Assembly (NCBI RefSeq): GCF_015666175.1
Contig: NZ_JADPIE010000002.1
Span: 186,001 to 250,000, forward strand
Direction: 5' to 3'
Origin: Halonatronomonas betaini
Lineage (GTDB): Bacteria > Bacillota > Halanaerobiia > Halanaerobiales > Halarsenatibacteraceae
Length of the DNA stretch: 64,000 nt
The translations under genes were made by a program, and so were the position numbers. Shown here one piece after another: positions 6,716-15,652 of the stretch. A model generated the notes under the pieces. It had not been told where the DNA came from and searched no databases. It saw nothing but the letters and a program-made list of their open reading frames with translations. Each line of letters opens with the position of its first letter. Positions within the stretch are counted from its first letter, which is position 1.

Positions 6716-8752
6716 TTAAGAATCTAACTTTTCCTGGACAGTTTTCTTAATTAATTCTTCATCGGCCTGATATGGCAGAGTTACATGGCCGGAACCAGAT
6801 TTATTTTTCTGCCATTCAAGCATAGTTTCAATTGCATGTTCATTCCTGGCCCAGGCTCTTCTGGCCACACCACCATGGACGTCCCAGTCTACTGAGGATT
6901 TAATTATATTGTCTACTCTATTGCTGCCATCTAGGACTAGTCCGAAGCCACTATTAAAGCATTTACCTATCCCTACTCCACCGCCATTACTCTGAACGGC
7001 CAGGGTCATTCCTCTGGCAGCATTTCCGGCAAAACACTGGACTGACATTTCAGCCATGATATTGCTGCCATCTTTAATATTGGCTGTTTCTCTAAATGGG
7101 GAATCTGTACCGCCGGTATCATGATGGTCTCTGCCTAACATTATCGGGCCAATTTCTCCATTTCTTACCATCTCATTAAAGACAAGGGCTATTTTAACCC
7201 TGCCTGGCCCATCAGTATAAAGTATTCTTGCCTTTGATCCGACAACCAGGTCGTTTTCCTCGGCATCTTTTATCCAGTGGTAGTTATCATAATCCTGAGA
7301 TCTTCTTTCCGGGTCTATACATTGGGCTGCTGCCTCGTCTGTCATTTTTAAATCAGAGTCTTTTCCACTTAAACAGACCCAGCGGAAGGGACCATAACCG
7401 TAATCAAAACAGATCGGGCCCATAATATCCTCTACATAGGACGGGAAGATAAAGCCTTTATCTGGATTATCTTCATCAAGGGCAATTTCTGTGGCACCTG
7501 CATCGTAAACAGCTTTCATGAAGCTGTTGCCATAGTCAAAGAAATATGCGCCTCTATCTACAATCTTTCTGATAAGCCGAAAATGTTTCTGGAGCGAATT
7601 ATCGACGGCATCTTTAAATTCAGCTGGATTATCATCTAATAGTTTCCTGGCCTGATCATAGGGATAACCAACAGGTATATAACCGCCACTATAAGCCTCA
7701 TGGCAGGAGGTCTGATCTGATAAAAGGTCAACTTTTATATTATTTTCCACTATATAAGCAAGTAGATCAACGATGTTGCCGTGATATGCTATGGAAATAG
7801 CTTCTCCGCTTTCCTGGTATTCCCTAACCCAGTCAAAGATCTGATTAAGATCATCAGAAACTTTGCTCAGCCAGTTCTGCCTCTGTCTTGTCTCTATGGC
7901 AGATTTATCTACTTCTGCCAGGACACCGATACCACCTGCTATTTCTATGGCCTTAGCCTGGGCGCCACTCATCCCCCCGAGGCCTGAGGTAACAAATAGC
8001 TGACCACTTAAGTCTTCGTCCTGGTCATTATCTAAAAACTTGCGGCCGGCATTAAGAAGGGTTGTATAAGTTCCATGAACTATTCCCTGAGGACCTATAT
8101 ACATCCAGCCGCCGGCGGTCATCTGGCCATAATTAGCAACCCCCATCGCTGCAGCTTTATTGAAATGCTCGGAATCATCAAACATACCTACCATTATGGC
8201 GTTGGTTGATATTACTCTAGGGGCATCTGGCTTTGAGGGAAATAGCCCCAGGGGATGGCCTGAATGAACAACTAATGTCTGATATTCATTCATTTCCTGT
8301 AGATATTTCTTGATAAGACGATATTGCATCCAGTTCTGGAAGACCTGACCACTTTCGCCATAGGTTACAAGCTCATAGGGATAGAGAGCAACCTCAAAAT
8401 CCAGATTATTATCAATCATCAACTGAAGAGCCTTTCCCTGAACTGTTTTCCCTGCGTAATCATCGATTGGCTTAGCCTTGATTTCTCCTTCCGGGCGATA
8501 GCGGTAACCATAGATGCGACCTCTAGTCATCAATTCTTCCATAAATTCAGGTGCCAGTTCAGCATGAAGTTCAGCTGGAATATACCTGAGAGCATTCTTT
8601 AAAGCAGTTTCCATCTCTTCCTGATCAAGTTTTAGCTCTCTCTTTGGAGCCCGACGAATATCATCCCTGAACCTTGGTTTAGGAGGCAATTCAGATGACA
8701 GCTTTATCTTCATTGCTTCACCAACATCCAGATTAATTGAATCAATACTCAC
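6716..8752 (-). CDS. hutU: Urocanate hydratase, long form
   Basis: Urocanase converts urocanate to imidazolone propionate in histidine breakdown, with NAD+ as an electrophilic cofactor. The NAD-binding segment SGLGGMSGAQAKAIEIAGG is near residue 254 and the active-site segment GRDHHDTGGTDSPFRET near 540; QSNGGGVGIGK follows. At 678 residues it is about 120 longer than the common bacterial enzyme (~555) and matches the length of the long, animal-type branch that some anaerobic bacteria also have. Start is GTG with a GGAGGGG ribosome site. It heads a two-gene unit with the YjiH-type transporter. It acts in the cytoplasm. Confidence 0.92.
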   Translation of the reverse strand: MSIDSINLDVGEAMKIKLSSELPPKPRFRDDIRRAPKRELKLDQEEMETALKNALRYIPAELHAELAPEFMEELMTRGRIYGYRYRPEGEIKAKPIDDYAGKTVQGKALQLMIDNNLDFEVALYPYELVTYGESGQVFQNWMQYRLIKKYLQEMNEYQTLVVHSGHPLGLFPSKPDAPRVISTNAIMVGMFDDSEHFNKAAAMGVANYGQMTAGGWMYIGPQGIVHGTYTTLLNAGRKFLDNDQDEDLSGQLFVTSGLGGMSGAQAKAIEIAGGIGVLAEVDKSAIETRQRQNWLSKVSDDLNQIFDWVREYQESGEAISIAYHGNIVDLLAYIVENNIKVDLLSDQTSCHEAYSGGYIPVGYPYDQARKLLDDNPAEFKDAVDNSLQKHFRLIRKIVDRGAYFFDYGNSFMKAVYDAGATEIALDEDNPDKGFIFPSYVEDIMGPICFDYGYGPFRWVCLSGKDSDLKMTDEAAAQCIDPERRSQDYDNYHWIKDAEENDLVVGSKARILYTDGPGRVKIALVFNEMVRNGEIGPIMLGRDHHDTGGTDSPFRETANIKDGSNIMAEMSVQCFAGNAARGMTLAVQSNGGGVGIGKCFNSGFGLVLDGSNRVDNIIKSSVDWDVHGGVARRAWARNEHAIETMLEWQKNKSGSGHVTLPYQADEELIKKTVQEKLDS

Positions 8753-9038
8753 TATTTTCCCCTCCTCGGTTAAAATTTTTAATTTTATTACTTATTAGAT
8801 AATTCTCTATTATAATGAAAGTTCCTGCATAACGACAGGCTAAACTAAAGTTTAATTTTACAGTTTGTTCTTTATATCAAATGACAAGTCTAGATTTTTC
8901 ATCCTAAAATATTGATCTTATTATGCTTTCATGAAATTAACTTCTACCAAACTTCTATTCTAATATAACCAATTAATTCTTCTTTACATATGCCTCACCT
9001 AAAAATTCTGGAACACTAATTCTAATACGGATGCAAAT
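8753..9038. other. Upstream region of hutU
   Basis: AT-rich, no convincing gene on either strand. It should hold the hutU promoter (minus strand), but no -35/-10 pair stands out enough to call. A short AAACTAAAGTTT palindrome is present near 8852. Confidence 0.4.
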
Positions 9039-9069
9039 AAAAAACCTGGCCGTGATAGCCAGGTTTTTT
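9039..9069. terminator. Bidirectional terminator
   Basis: AAAAAACCTGGC / GCCAGGTTTTTT is a perfect 12-bp stem with a 7-nt loop and A- and T-tracts on opposite sides, so it works on both strands. It ends the mrp transcript. Confidence 0.85.
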
Positions 9070-9076
9070 GTATTGC

Positions 9077-9886
9077 TTAAACTTTTATCTCTTTTATATT
9101 GTCTATGATCTGGTCTGCGATATTAAGGTAGATTTTGGAGATTTCATGGTCTGGATCTTCGAATATGACTGGTTTACCTGTATCGCTTAGCTTTCTGATT
9201 TGGGATTGAAGTGGAATTTCTCCCAGGAGCTCAATACCTAGCTGGTCTGCCAGTTCCCTGCCGCCATTTTTGCCGAAGATATAGTCTTTATGGCCGCATT
9301 CTGAACACTGGTAATAGGCCATATTGTTGACCAGGCCCAGGACGTCCAGGTCTAGCTGTTCGGCAAGCTGGCCGACTCTACCGGCAACGCTGGTTGCTGT
9401 TTCCTGGGGTGTGGTGACTAAAAGCACTGATGTATCTGAGAACTGCTGCATGATATTTAATGGCATATCGCCGGCACCTGGTGGCAGGTCAAATAGGAGA
9501 TAATCCAGCTCTCCCCAGTAGACATCTTCCATAAACTGTTTTAAGGCGCTCTGTAATAATGGTGCCCGCCAGATTACGGCCTCGCTCTGATCGCCAACGA
9601 ATGAGGCCATTGACATTACTTTGATTCCGTTTTTATCCGGAGGATAGATCTCCTCTTCGCTTTTTGCCTTTGGTTTATCTTTAAGTCCCAGGATTCCAGG
9701 AACATTGAAGCCATAGATATCGGCATCGACTATGCCAACTCGCTTTCCTCTCTCTTTTAGGGCTGTTGCCAGGTTAACTGTAACTGTTGATTTGCCGACT
9801 CCACCTTTGCCGCTGGCCACAGCTATTAGGCCTTCATGAATTGAGCCGTGGTTTAAGATTATTCTTCCGTCTTCGATATCGTACAT
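9077..9886 (-). CDS. mrp: Mrp/NBP35-type iron-sulfur carrier ATPase
   Basis: A 269-residue deviant-Walker P-loop ATPase of the Mrp/ApbC family, thought to carry and deliver Fe-S clusters in the cytoplasm. The Walker A motif ASGKGGVGKST is at residues 24-34 with the signature Lys; DLPPGAGDMPLNIMQ and the CSECG pair (about residue 194) that bridges a cluster in the dimer are present, followed by IFGKNGG. The N-terminal DUF59 domain of longer homologues is missing, which is common in anaerobes. The ribosome site is AGGAGG. It stands alone between two nearly identical terminator hairpins. Confidence 0.9.
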   Translation of the reverse strand: MYDIEDGRIILNHGSIHEGLIAVASGKGGVGKSTVTVNLATALKERGKRVGIVDADIYGFNVPGILGLKDKPKAKSEEEIYPPDKNGIKVMSMASFVGDQSEAVIWRAPLLQSALKQFMEDVYWGELDYLLFDLPPGAGDMPLNIMQQFSDTSVLLVTTPQETATSVAGRVGQLAEQLDLDVLGLVNNMAYYQCSECGHKDYIFGKNGGRELADQLGIELLGEIPLQSQIRKLSDTGKPVIFEDPDHEISKIYLNIADQIIDNIKEIKV

Positions 9887-9983
9887 ATATTATTTCCTCC
9901 TGTTATTGTATTTAATGTTCATTCCTTAAAAGGATATTACTATCTTAGTTGGTTTTCAGTTGAATGCTTAACATTATGCAATT

Positions 9984-10015
9984 AAAAAAACCTGGCCGTG
10001 GTGGCCAGGCTTTTG
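9984..10015. terminator. Bidirectional terminator
   Basis: AAAAAACCTGGCC / GGCCAGGCTTTT stem, a near copy of the hairpin at 9039-9069. It lies between the phage-type gene at 10063 and the mrp start, and would stop the former. Confidence 0.75.
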
Positions 10016-10062
10016 TCTGGAAAGGTCTGGATAGGTCTAACCCGGGGTGTGGGTTTTATTGG

Positions 10063-10974
10063 TTAGAGGGTTGAGAAGCTGTAGATTCCGGCCTCACCGG
10101 CGAAGTGGCGGGCGGTGTTTTCTTTGTTCGGAATGATGTCTGGTTTGATCGGGATCAGGCCATTATCCTGGAAGTTGGAGTATTCATTGATGGCCACCAG
10201 GCCTGTTGGATGGTCGCCAGTTGTTTCCATCCGGTAGATGCGATATTCTTCAGCGCCATCGACTGGCTGCCAGTTGATCTCGACGAAGTTATCGTCATCC
10301 AGGGCCTCAAAGTCTGGCACGGAGCTCATGTGGGCCATGCTGGGGTTTGTCTCCCGGCCTCCGATAACTGCTGTTACGGCATAAAGGACTGCGTTATCGC
10401 CTTCGGTACCGACGACATATGAGTCGATTGTGGTCGGTGGAAATAGATACTGGGTCTCCTGGTCAATTGTGAAATAGTAGTTTGATTCTCGGTCTAAATC
10501 TTCTAAGTCTGCGAAGTTGATCTCTCCGGCTGTGGCCATTACTGTTGTGCTCTGATTGAGAGCGGTCGGTGTGTTCCCGTATTTGATTGTGACCGGGCCA
10601 TCTTTATCGACCATAAAGCTGATGGTGCAGCTGTCGATGGTCTCTTCTTCGATTTCGACGGCTGAAATCAGGTTAAATAGGGGCATGGAGTTGATTATGG
10701 CTTTAACCCTTTTGATAAATAGGTTGTAGCCTGTTAATGGCTGGCCTGAGGCTTTGAGTTTCCAGGCGGCTTTGTCGTCTCCGGACAGGCGCTGGTATAG
10801 CGCTGTTGCCTGGCGGAATTTGTCTCTGACGGCGATCTGTTTCTTTGTGTTGGGCTGGGTGGCAGTGACATGGCGCCTTACATAGTTGATGCCTTTCCAT
10901 TTGCCAAAGACCATGGAATCTCCGAACTTTCCTGATGCGTCGATTGAGAATAGTGGTCCTGTAACCTTTGCCAT
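10063..10974 (-). CDS. Phage-type structural protein with FN3-like end
   Basis: A 303-residue protein whose first ~95 residues (DASGKFGDSMVFGKWKGINY, then RRHV, a Gln/Thr-rich stretch, 'AAWKLKA', 'LTGYNLFIKRV') match a module common in phage and prophage virion-type proteins. The middle part resembles a beta-sandwich (residues 100-190), and the end has a fibronectin type III-like pattern (FVEINWQPVDGAEEYRIYR). Probably a prophage-derived structural or cell-surface protein. It follows the YvrJ-type peptide gene on the same strand. Base composition is clearly richer in G and C than the flanking genes, which supports transfer. The exact role is unknown. Confidence 0.6.
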   Translation of the reverse strand: MAKVTGPLFSIDASGKFGDSMVFGKWKGINYVRRHVTATQPNTKKQIAVRDKFRQATALYQRLSGDDKAAWKLKASGQPLTGYNLFIKRVKAIINSMPLFNLISAVEIEEETIDSCTISFMVDKDGPVTIKYGNTPTALNQSTTVMATAGEINFADLEDLDRESNYYFTIDQETQYLFPPTTIDSYVVGTEGDNAVLYAVTAVIGGRETNPSMAHMSSVPDFEALDDDNFVEINWQPVDGAEEYRIYRMETTGDHPTGLVAINEYSNFQDNGLIPIKPDIIPNKENTARHFAGEAGIYSFSTL

Positions 10975-11083
10975 AGTGATCCTCTCCTTTTTTAGGTGGG
11001 GCAGGCTGGCTGTGGGTTTTAGCCAGGCCTGCGGTGGTGATGGCCAGGGCCGGTGGGCTGGCCTGCTGGCTTTGGTACCTCTG

Positions 11084-11236
11084 TTACTTCCTGGAGGAGC
11101 GTTCTTCCAGGATGGCCTTTACAGTGGCGACAGATTCGACCAGGGAGATAAGGATTTTATCTACCCTGGTTAATAGGAGGATGCAGATTGCTGCCGGGAA
11201 CCCGTAATTGACAAAGAGTTCGATAATCTCCTCCAT
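11084..11236 (-). CDS. YvrJ-family membrane peptide
   Basis: A 50-residue frame with an AGGAGG ribosome site 6 nt before the ATG. It begins MEEIIELFVNYGFPAAICIL and continues with LLTRVDKILISL and a charged helix ending ERSSRK. This is the YvrJ pattern: an N-terminal acidic start, a 'NYGFP' turn, one transmembrane helix and an amphipathic tail. YvrJ-type peptides are found with phage-derived genes and are related in size to holin-like or BhlA/UviB peptides. It lies 109 nt upstream of the 303-residue phage-type protein and in the same GC-rich segment. Its function is unproven. Confidence 0.7.
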   Translation of the reverse strand: MEEIIELFVNYGFPAAICILLLTRVDKILISLVESVATVKAILEERSSRK

Positions 11237-11279
11237 AAGCTGCCTCCTCTCTCTGGGATAGCTGTAATTGTTGCTTTAC

Positions 11280-11295
11280 AGCCAGGCGCCTGGCT
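11280..11295. repeat. 16-bp perfect palindrome
   Basis: AGCCAGGCGCCTGGCT reads the same on both strands. It lies about 35 nt upstream of the ribosome site of the YvrJ-type gene and could be an operator or a hairpin; nothing more can be said. Confidence 0.5.
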
Positions 11296-11409
11296 TCAAA
11301 CTTGCCCCGGGCGAGAGTTTCTGGAGGTCTTTTAACTTACTTTTTAATTCTATCATGCTATGGCCAGGTTTTATACAGGTGGGTAGTGCAACGAAGGGGT
11401 AATTAAAAA

Positions 11410-11449
11410 GAAAAATCCCCTGGCTGATTTTGATTAGCCACGGGATTTA
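11410..11449 (-). terminator. Terminator of the ABC transporter operon
   Basis: AAATCCC-C-TGGCT pairs with AGCCA-C-GGGATTT (one C-C mismatch) just beyond the stop of the ATPase gene on the minus strand. Confidence 0.7.
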
Positions 11450-11472
11450 TATTGTTTTTCTACTATATAATT

Positions 11473-12579
11473 TTATTCTACAATGTGGACATCACTTGAA
11501 TTAAAATCAATACTTATTTCATCGCCTCTTTGAAAGTCTTCTTTTAATCTTGTATTAAATATGTTAATTTTAATTGGTTTCTTTAAGCCTATATCAATAT
11601 AATATTCATTGTGGGTTCCTAAGAAAACACGATTCTTTATTTTACCATTTATTAAACCCTGATTTTTTTCAGTAATATCCAGTGATTCTGGTCTTACAAC
11701 TAATTGAACTTCATCTCCAATATTAAAGTCACCTTTTTGTTCTTTAGTTAAGCTTCGTTCTCCCATTATATCTAAAGTGAAACTGTTTCCTGAATTATTA
11801 GTGATTTCTGCTGGAAGAAGGTTTACTGTCCCAATAAAATCAGCAACAAATTCATTTTTGGGCTGAAAATAAACTTCTTCTGGATTCCCTACCTGTTCAA
11901 TATGGCCATCATTCATAATAACAATATTATCAGAAATACTCATTGCTTCATCTTGATCATGAGTAACATAAATTGTTGTAATTGATAAGTCTCTCTGAAT
12001 TCTCCTGATTTCATTACGCATTGTTTCTCTTAATTTGGCATCTAAATTTGAAAGTGGTTCATCAAATAATAGAACTTTTGGTTCCATTATTAATGCTCTT
12101 GATAGTGCAACTCGCTGCTGCTGGCCTCCTGATAATTCTCCTGGTCTTCTATCTTCATAACCCTCCATACCAATGATTCTTAATATTTCATTTAATTTTT
12201 CTTTTTGTTTGGCTTTATTCATTTTCTTAAACCTAAGGCCATAGGTTATATTCTCAGCTACTGTCATATGAGGAAATAATGCATAGCTTTGAAAAACCAT
12301 AGCTGAGTCTCTTTTATTAGCTGCTAAATCATTTACTCGTTGGTCATTAAAATAAATATCTCCATTAGTTGGATCTTCAAATCCGGCAATCATTCTTAAA
12401 GTTGTGGTTTTACCACAACCAGATGGTCCTAAAAGTGTTGTTAATTCTCCTTCTTTAAAATCCAGATTGAAATCATCAACTGCTGTTACTGATTCATCCA
12501 TTTTAGGTGAATCAAAAATTTTGGTTATATTATTTAATTTTACTGAAGCTTTTTCAAGATTTACTGTTTTAGTTTTCAT
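11473..12579 (-). CDS. ABC transporter ATPase, Fbp/Pot/Afu type
   Basis: A cytoplasmic ATP-binding subunit of about 368 residues. Walker A GPSGCGKTT, signature LSGGQQQRVALSRAL, Walker B VLLFDEPLSNLD and the switch His (VTHDQDEA) are all present, followed by a C-terminal TOBE-like regulatory region (about 250-368). The longer frame opens at a TTG overlapping the ribosome site; the ATG at 12579 (MKTKTVNLEKA) with GAGGTG 10 nt upstream is the better start. It begins 26 nt after the permease stop. General annotation would be 'iron(III) ABC transporter ATPase', but the operon context (Cof-type phosphatase, GntR regulator) fits sugar-phosphate or other organophosphate uptake as well. Confidence 0.82.
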   Translation of the reverse strand: MKTKTVNLEKASVKLNNITKIFDSPKMDESVTAVDDFNLDFKEGELTTLLGPSGCGKTTTLRMIAGFEDPTNGDIYFNDQRVNDLAANKRDSAMVFQSYALFPHMTVAENITYGLRFKKMNKAKQKEKLNEILRIIGMEGYEDRRPGELSGGQQQRVALSRALIMEPKVLLFDEPLSNLDAKLRETMRNEIRRIQRDLSITTIYVTHDQDEAMSISDNIVIMNDGHIEQVGNPEEVYFQPKNEFVADFIGTVNLLPAEITNNSGNSFTLDIMGERSLTKEQKGDFNIGDEVQLVVRPESLDITEKNQGLINGKIKNRVFLGTHNEYYIDIGLKKPIKINIFNTRLKEDFQRGDEISIDFNSSDVHIVE

Positions 12580-12605
12580 TTTATTACACCTCAAAGTTAT
12601 TTTTA

Positions 12606-14285
12606 TCAGGTGATATAACTACTGGTATTATCTTCACCAAGGAATTTCTGTAAAATACCAAAGACTATCATAACAAATACTATTAAGAAAAGACATAATA
12701 CACTAGCTGCTCCTAGTTCCATTAATTCAGTATGTTGCAGAATCTGTATTGTAAGATGATTCCAGCGTGCTGATACAACAAAGATTATTGCACTAACTGC
12801 TGTCATTGCCCTTACAAAACTATATGATACTCCAGATAATATTGCTGGTTTTAGTAATGGTAATGTTATTCTAGAAAAAGTCTGAGCACTATTAGCACCT
12901 AAATCTTTTGATGCCTCAGAAATCGATGGATCTATCTGATTTAAAGCTGCTACTCCAGCTTCAATACCTACTGGCATATTTCTTAATGCAAGCAAAGTTA
13001 TAATTATAAATATTGTACCTGTCATTACTATCCAGCCATCATTAAAAGCCAATACATAGCCTATACCTATTACTGTTCCTGGCACAGCAAAGGGTAACAT
13101 TGATGAAAACTGTAAGGCTCTTCTTCCAATAAAATTCTTTCTGACTACTAAAAAAGCAATTATCATACCTAAAACACCTGAAATAGGTGCTGAGCTCACT
13201 GCCATTATTATTGTTCGTCTGATTGTTCCAAAGCCACCTCTGAAGGCATATTGGAAATGATCCAGGGTCAATGAATAATCTATACCCCAGAGCCTGAAGA
13301 AAGATCCCATAATAACAGTAGCATATAAAAGTATTGCAAAACTACTAATAAATAGCATGTATATGAATAATGCATACTTTACTGGTTTTGAAGCTAAATC
13401 TCTTTGACTTCCAGAAGGTTTCCCAGTAACTGTAACAAATGATTTTTTATCTACCCAATATTTCTGGAAAAGGAATGCTGTTAAAGAAGGTATTAGTAAC
13501 AATATAGCAAATGCTGCACCTCTAGCAAAATTGTATCTACCTGTAATCTGGATATATGCCTCTACTGAAAGCACATTGAAACCTTCTCCTAAAACCATTG
13601 GATTTGCAAAATCTGCTATTGACATAACAAATGATAATAACCAGGCACTTGCTACTCCTGGCAGAGCCAGAGGTAAGGTTATGGTTCTAAATACATCAAA
13701 TTTATTTGCTCCCAAATTCAAACCGGCATTTTCCAATTCTGTACTAATTCTTGCTAATACTCCTGCTATTACTCGATATGCAATTGGCATTAAACCTAAA
13801 GTTTGAACTATTATTAAGCCATCAAGTCCATAGATGCTATAGCCTCTAAGACCTAAAAGTTGGCTAGTTATTAATCCTCTGCGTCCAAATAAAAGTATTA
13901 TGGAAATTGAAAGCATAAATGGTGGGGATATCAATGGAATCATTACAATTTTTTTAAACAAGCTTTTACCTGGTAAAGTTACTTTAGTTAAACTATATGC
14001 TGCTAGAAATCCAACTATCGTTGAAGTTGTTGCAACAGAAAGCCCTAAAATCATACTATTTGTAAAAGCCTGTCTTAGTCTTGCGCTAGAGAATATCGCT
14101 ATGTACTGTAAAAAACTGAACTCTCCATCAACTGTAATACTCCTTATAAATACTCTCACTAATGGATATAAAATAAATACTGCTACTATTGTAGCAACTA
14201 ATCCAATTGTTGCTGATAAAATTGGATCTTTTTTAAAAGTTATTATTAAATTTTTAAAACCCTGTTTAAGTTTATTAGATGTCAT
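12606..14285 (-). CDS. ABC transporter permease, fused double domain
   Basis: A ~559-residue membrane protein with two tandem binding-protein-dependent permease (BPD_transp_1) domains of about six helices each, so one chain provides both halves of the channel as in FbpB/AfuB. EAA-like loops are visible in each half: ELENAGLNLGANKFDVFRTI near residue 185 and SEASKDLGANSAQTFSRITL near 475. The frame opens at GTG, but the ATG at 14285 (MTSNKLKQG) with GAGGTG upstream is the likely start. It lies between the binding protein (separated by a strong hairpin) and the ATPase, forming one importer. Confidence 0.85.
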   Translation of the reverse strand: MTSNKLKQGFKNLIITFKKDPILSATIGLVATIVAVFILYPLVRVFIRSITVDGEFSFLQYIAIFSSARLRQAFTNSMILGLSVATTSTIVGFLAAYSLTKVTLPGKSLFKKIVMIPLISPPFMLSISIILLFGRRGLITSQLLGLRGYSIYGLDGLIIVQTLGLMPIAYRVIAGVLARISTELENAGLNLGANKFDVFRTITLPLALPGVASAWLLSFVMSIADFANPMVLGEGFNVLSVEAYIQITGRYNFARGAAFAILLLIPSLTAFLFQKYWVDKKSFVTVTGKPSGSQRDLASKPVKYALFIYMLFISSFAILLYATVIMGSFFRLWGIDYSLTLDHFQYAFRGGFGTIRRTIIMAVSSAPISGVLGMIIAFLVVRKNFIGRRALQFSSMLPFAVPGTVIGIGYVLAFNDGWIVMTGTIFIIITLLALRNMPVGIEAGVAALNQIDPSISEASKDLGANSAQTFSRITLPLLKPAILSGVSYSFVRAMTAVSAIIFVVSARWNHLTIQILQHTELMELGAASVLCLFLIVFVMIVFGILQKFLGEDNTSSYIT

Positions 14286-14309
14286 TGGATACACCTCATA
14301 ATTAGTGTT

Positions 14310-14345
14310 AAACCAATAGGCCCATAGGGGTAAGGCCTATTGGTT
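14310..14345 (-). terminator. Attenuator hairpin after binding-protein gene
   Basis: AAACCAATAGGCC / GGCCTATTGGTTT is a perfect 13-bp stem with a 10-nt loop in the gap between the solute-binding protein and its permease. It may let most transcripts end after the binding protein and only some continue. Confidence 0.75.
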
Positions 14346-14385
14346 TATATAGTTTATCTATTGATTTTTATATTTGCTTATTTAA

Positions 14386-15393
14386 TTAACCGCCTATTTC
14401 TTCATCCCATCTATCAAGTAATCTTTCTCTATTCTGACCTGACCAGATATCGTCCTGATCTATTACTGTTAAGTCTTCGATAGCAAAGGCGCCTTCTCTT
14501 AAATCTTCAGCAGTCATGTCATTTCTTGTTGGAATTGAGAAGAAGTTAGCATATTCTTCAGCTGCTTCTCTACTTAAGAAATGATCATATAATTTTCTTG
14601 CTATCTCTGGATTAGGGCCACCTTCTACTATTGAAATGGAAGCTACCTCATAACCGGTTCCTTCTTCAGGAAAAGTTATTTCAATTGGATAGCCTTCTTC
14701 CTGCTGTTGTAATAGATCATGAGCATAAGCTATAGCTACTGGAGTTTCTCCCATAGCTACGTTTTGAGCTGGACGGAAACCAGAACGTGTATAAGAGATA
14801 ATGCTTCTATCTAATTCATGCATATATTCAAATGCTTCTTCTTCTCCCATAATCTGAACCATGGTTGCAAGAACGTTATAGGCAGTACCTGAAGTACTTG
14901 GATATGCCATTTGTACCATATCTTCGAATTCAGGCTGTACTAAATCATCCCAGGATTGTGGTTTTTCCAGGCCATAATAGTCTAATAGGTCAGGATTGCT
15001 ACTAAATGCTAATGCACCAAGATATAGCCCTGCCCAACGACCTTCTGGGTCTCTAAACTGCTCAGGTATATACTCTTCTCTAACTTCACTATCATAAACT
15101 GCTGTAAGACCATTTTGAGCTGCTTCTATATGTCCAAGACCAACTCCACCAGTCCAAAGATCTGCCTGTGGATTACTTGATTCTGCTTCAAGTCTTGAAA
15201 CTACTTCACCTGTTGAAAGCTGTACGTATTCTACTCTGACACCATGCTCTTCTTCAAAGCTTTCAAAAAGATTCATTGCTGCATCTTCATCCATAGTATT
15301 ATAAACTGTTATAGTCTGGGCTTCTACTTGACCACTAAAACTAAACGCAAAAACAAAAAGACCGATAAATAGGATTATGCTTAATTTTTTCAT
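14386..15393 (-). CDS. Periplasmic-type binding protein, Fbp/Afu-like
   Basis: A 335-residue exported acidic solute-binding protein with a signal peptide (residues 1-25, ending QVEAQ). Segments ITVYNTMDEDAAMNLFESFE, ADLWTGGVGLGHIEAAQNG and AYPSTSGTAYNVLATM match the family of ferric-iron/organophosphate binding proteins. The paired Tyr iron ligands near the C-terminal domain of ferric FbpA are not evident, while the Ser/Thr-rich AYPSTSGTAYN loop could hold a phosphate group. This supports an Afu-type (sugar phosphate) or phosphonate-like ligand over iron, as an inference. It is the first gene of the transporter, with a good promoter region of 259 nt upstream. Confidence 0.75.
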   Translation of the reverse strand: MKKLSIILFIGLFVFAFSFSGQVEAQTITVYNTMDEDAAMNLFESFEEEHGVRVEYVQLSTGEVVSRLEAESSNPQADLWTGGVGLGHIEAAQNGLTAVYDSEVREEYIPEQFRDPEGRWAGLYLGALAFSSNPDLLDYYGLEKPQSWDDLVQPEFEDMVQMAYPSTSGTAYNVLATMVQIMGEEEAFEYMHELDRSIISYTRSGFRPAQNVAMGETPVAIAYAHDLLQQQEEGYPIEITFPEEGTGYEVASISIVEGGPNPEIARKLYDHFLSREAAEEYANFFSIPTRNDMTAEDLREGAFAIEDLTVIDQDDIWSGQNRERLLDRWDEEIGG

Positions 15394-15652
15394 TTAAGTA
15401 TTTCCTCCTTTAAATTGGCAAAAATTAATATAAAAAAATAAAAAGCTTTAAGAGATTTTTGTCCTAATTCAAACCTAATCATTAGTAAGTTCCTCATAAC
15501 AAAGTCTGTTATACGATAGCATTAATTATTTTTTATCTAGCTAATTCCAGGCCTCACCTCCACAATTGATAATTAAGTTTATTACTAAATTGAATATAAC
15601 ATTTTTAAAAAAGTTATATGTTAATTGAATGTTAAATCTATGTTAATATCTA

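Noticed and set aside
11473-15393. Plain ferric-iron transporter annotation
   Set aside because: Sequence similarity alone would give it, but the iron ligands are not evident and the locus has a phosphatase and UTRA regulator; kept as an alternative only.
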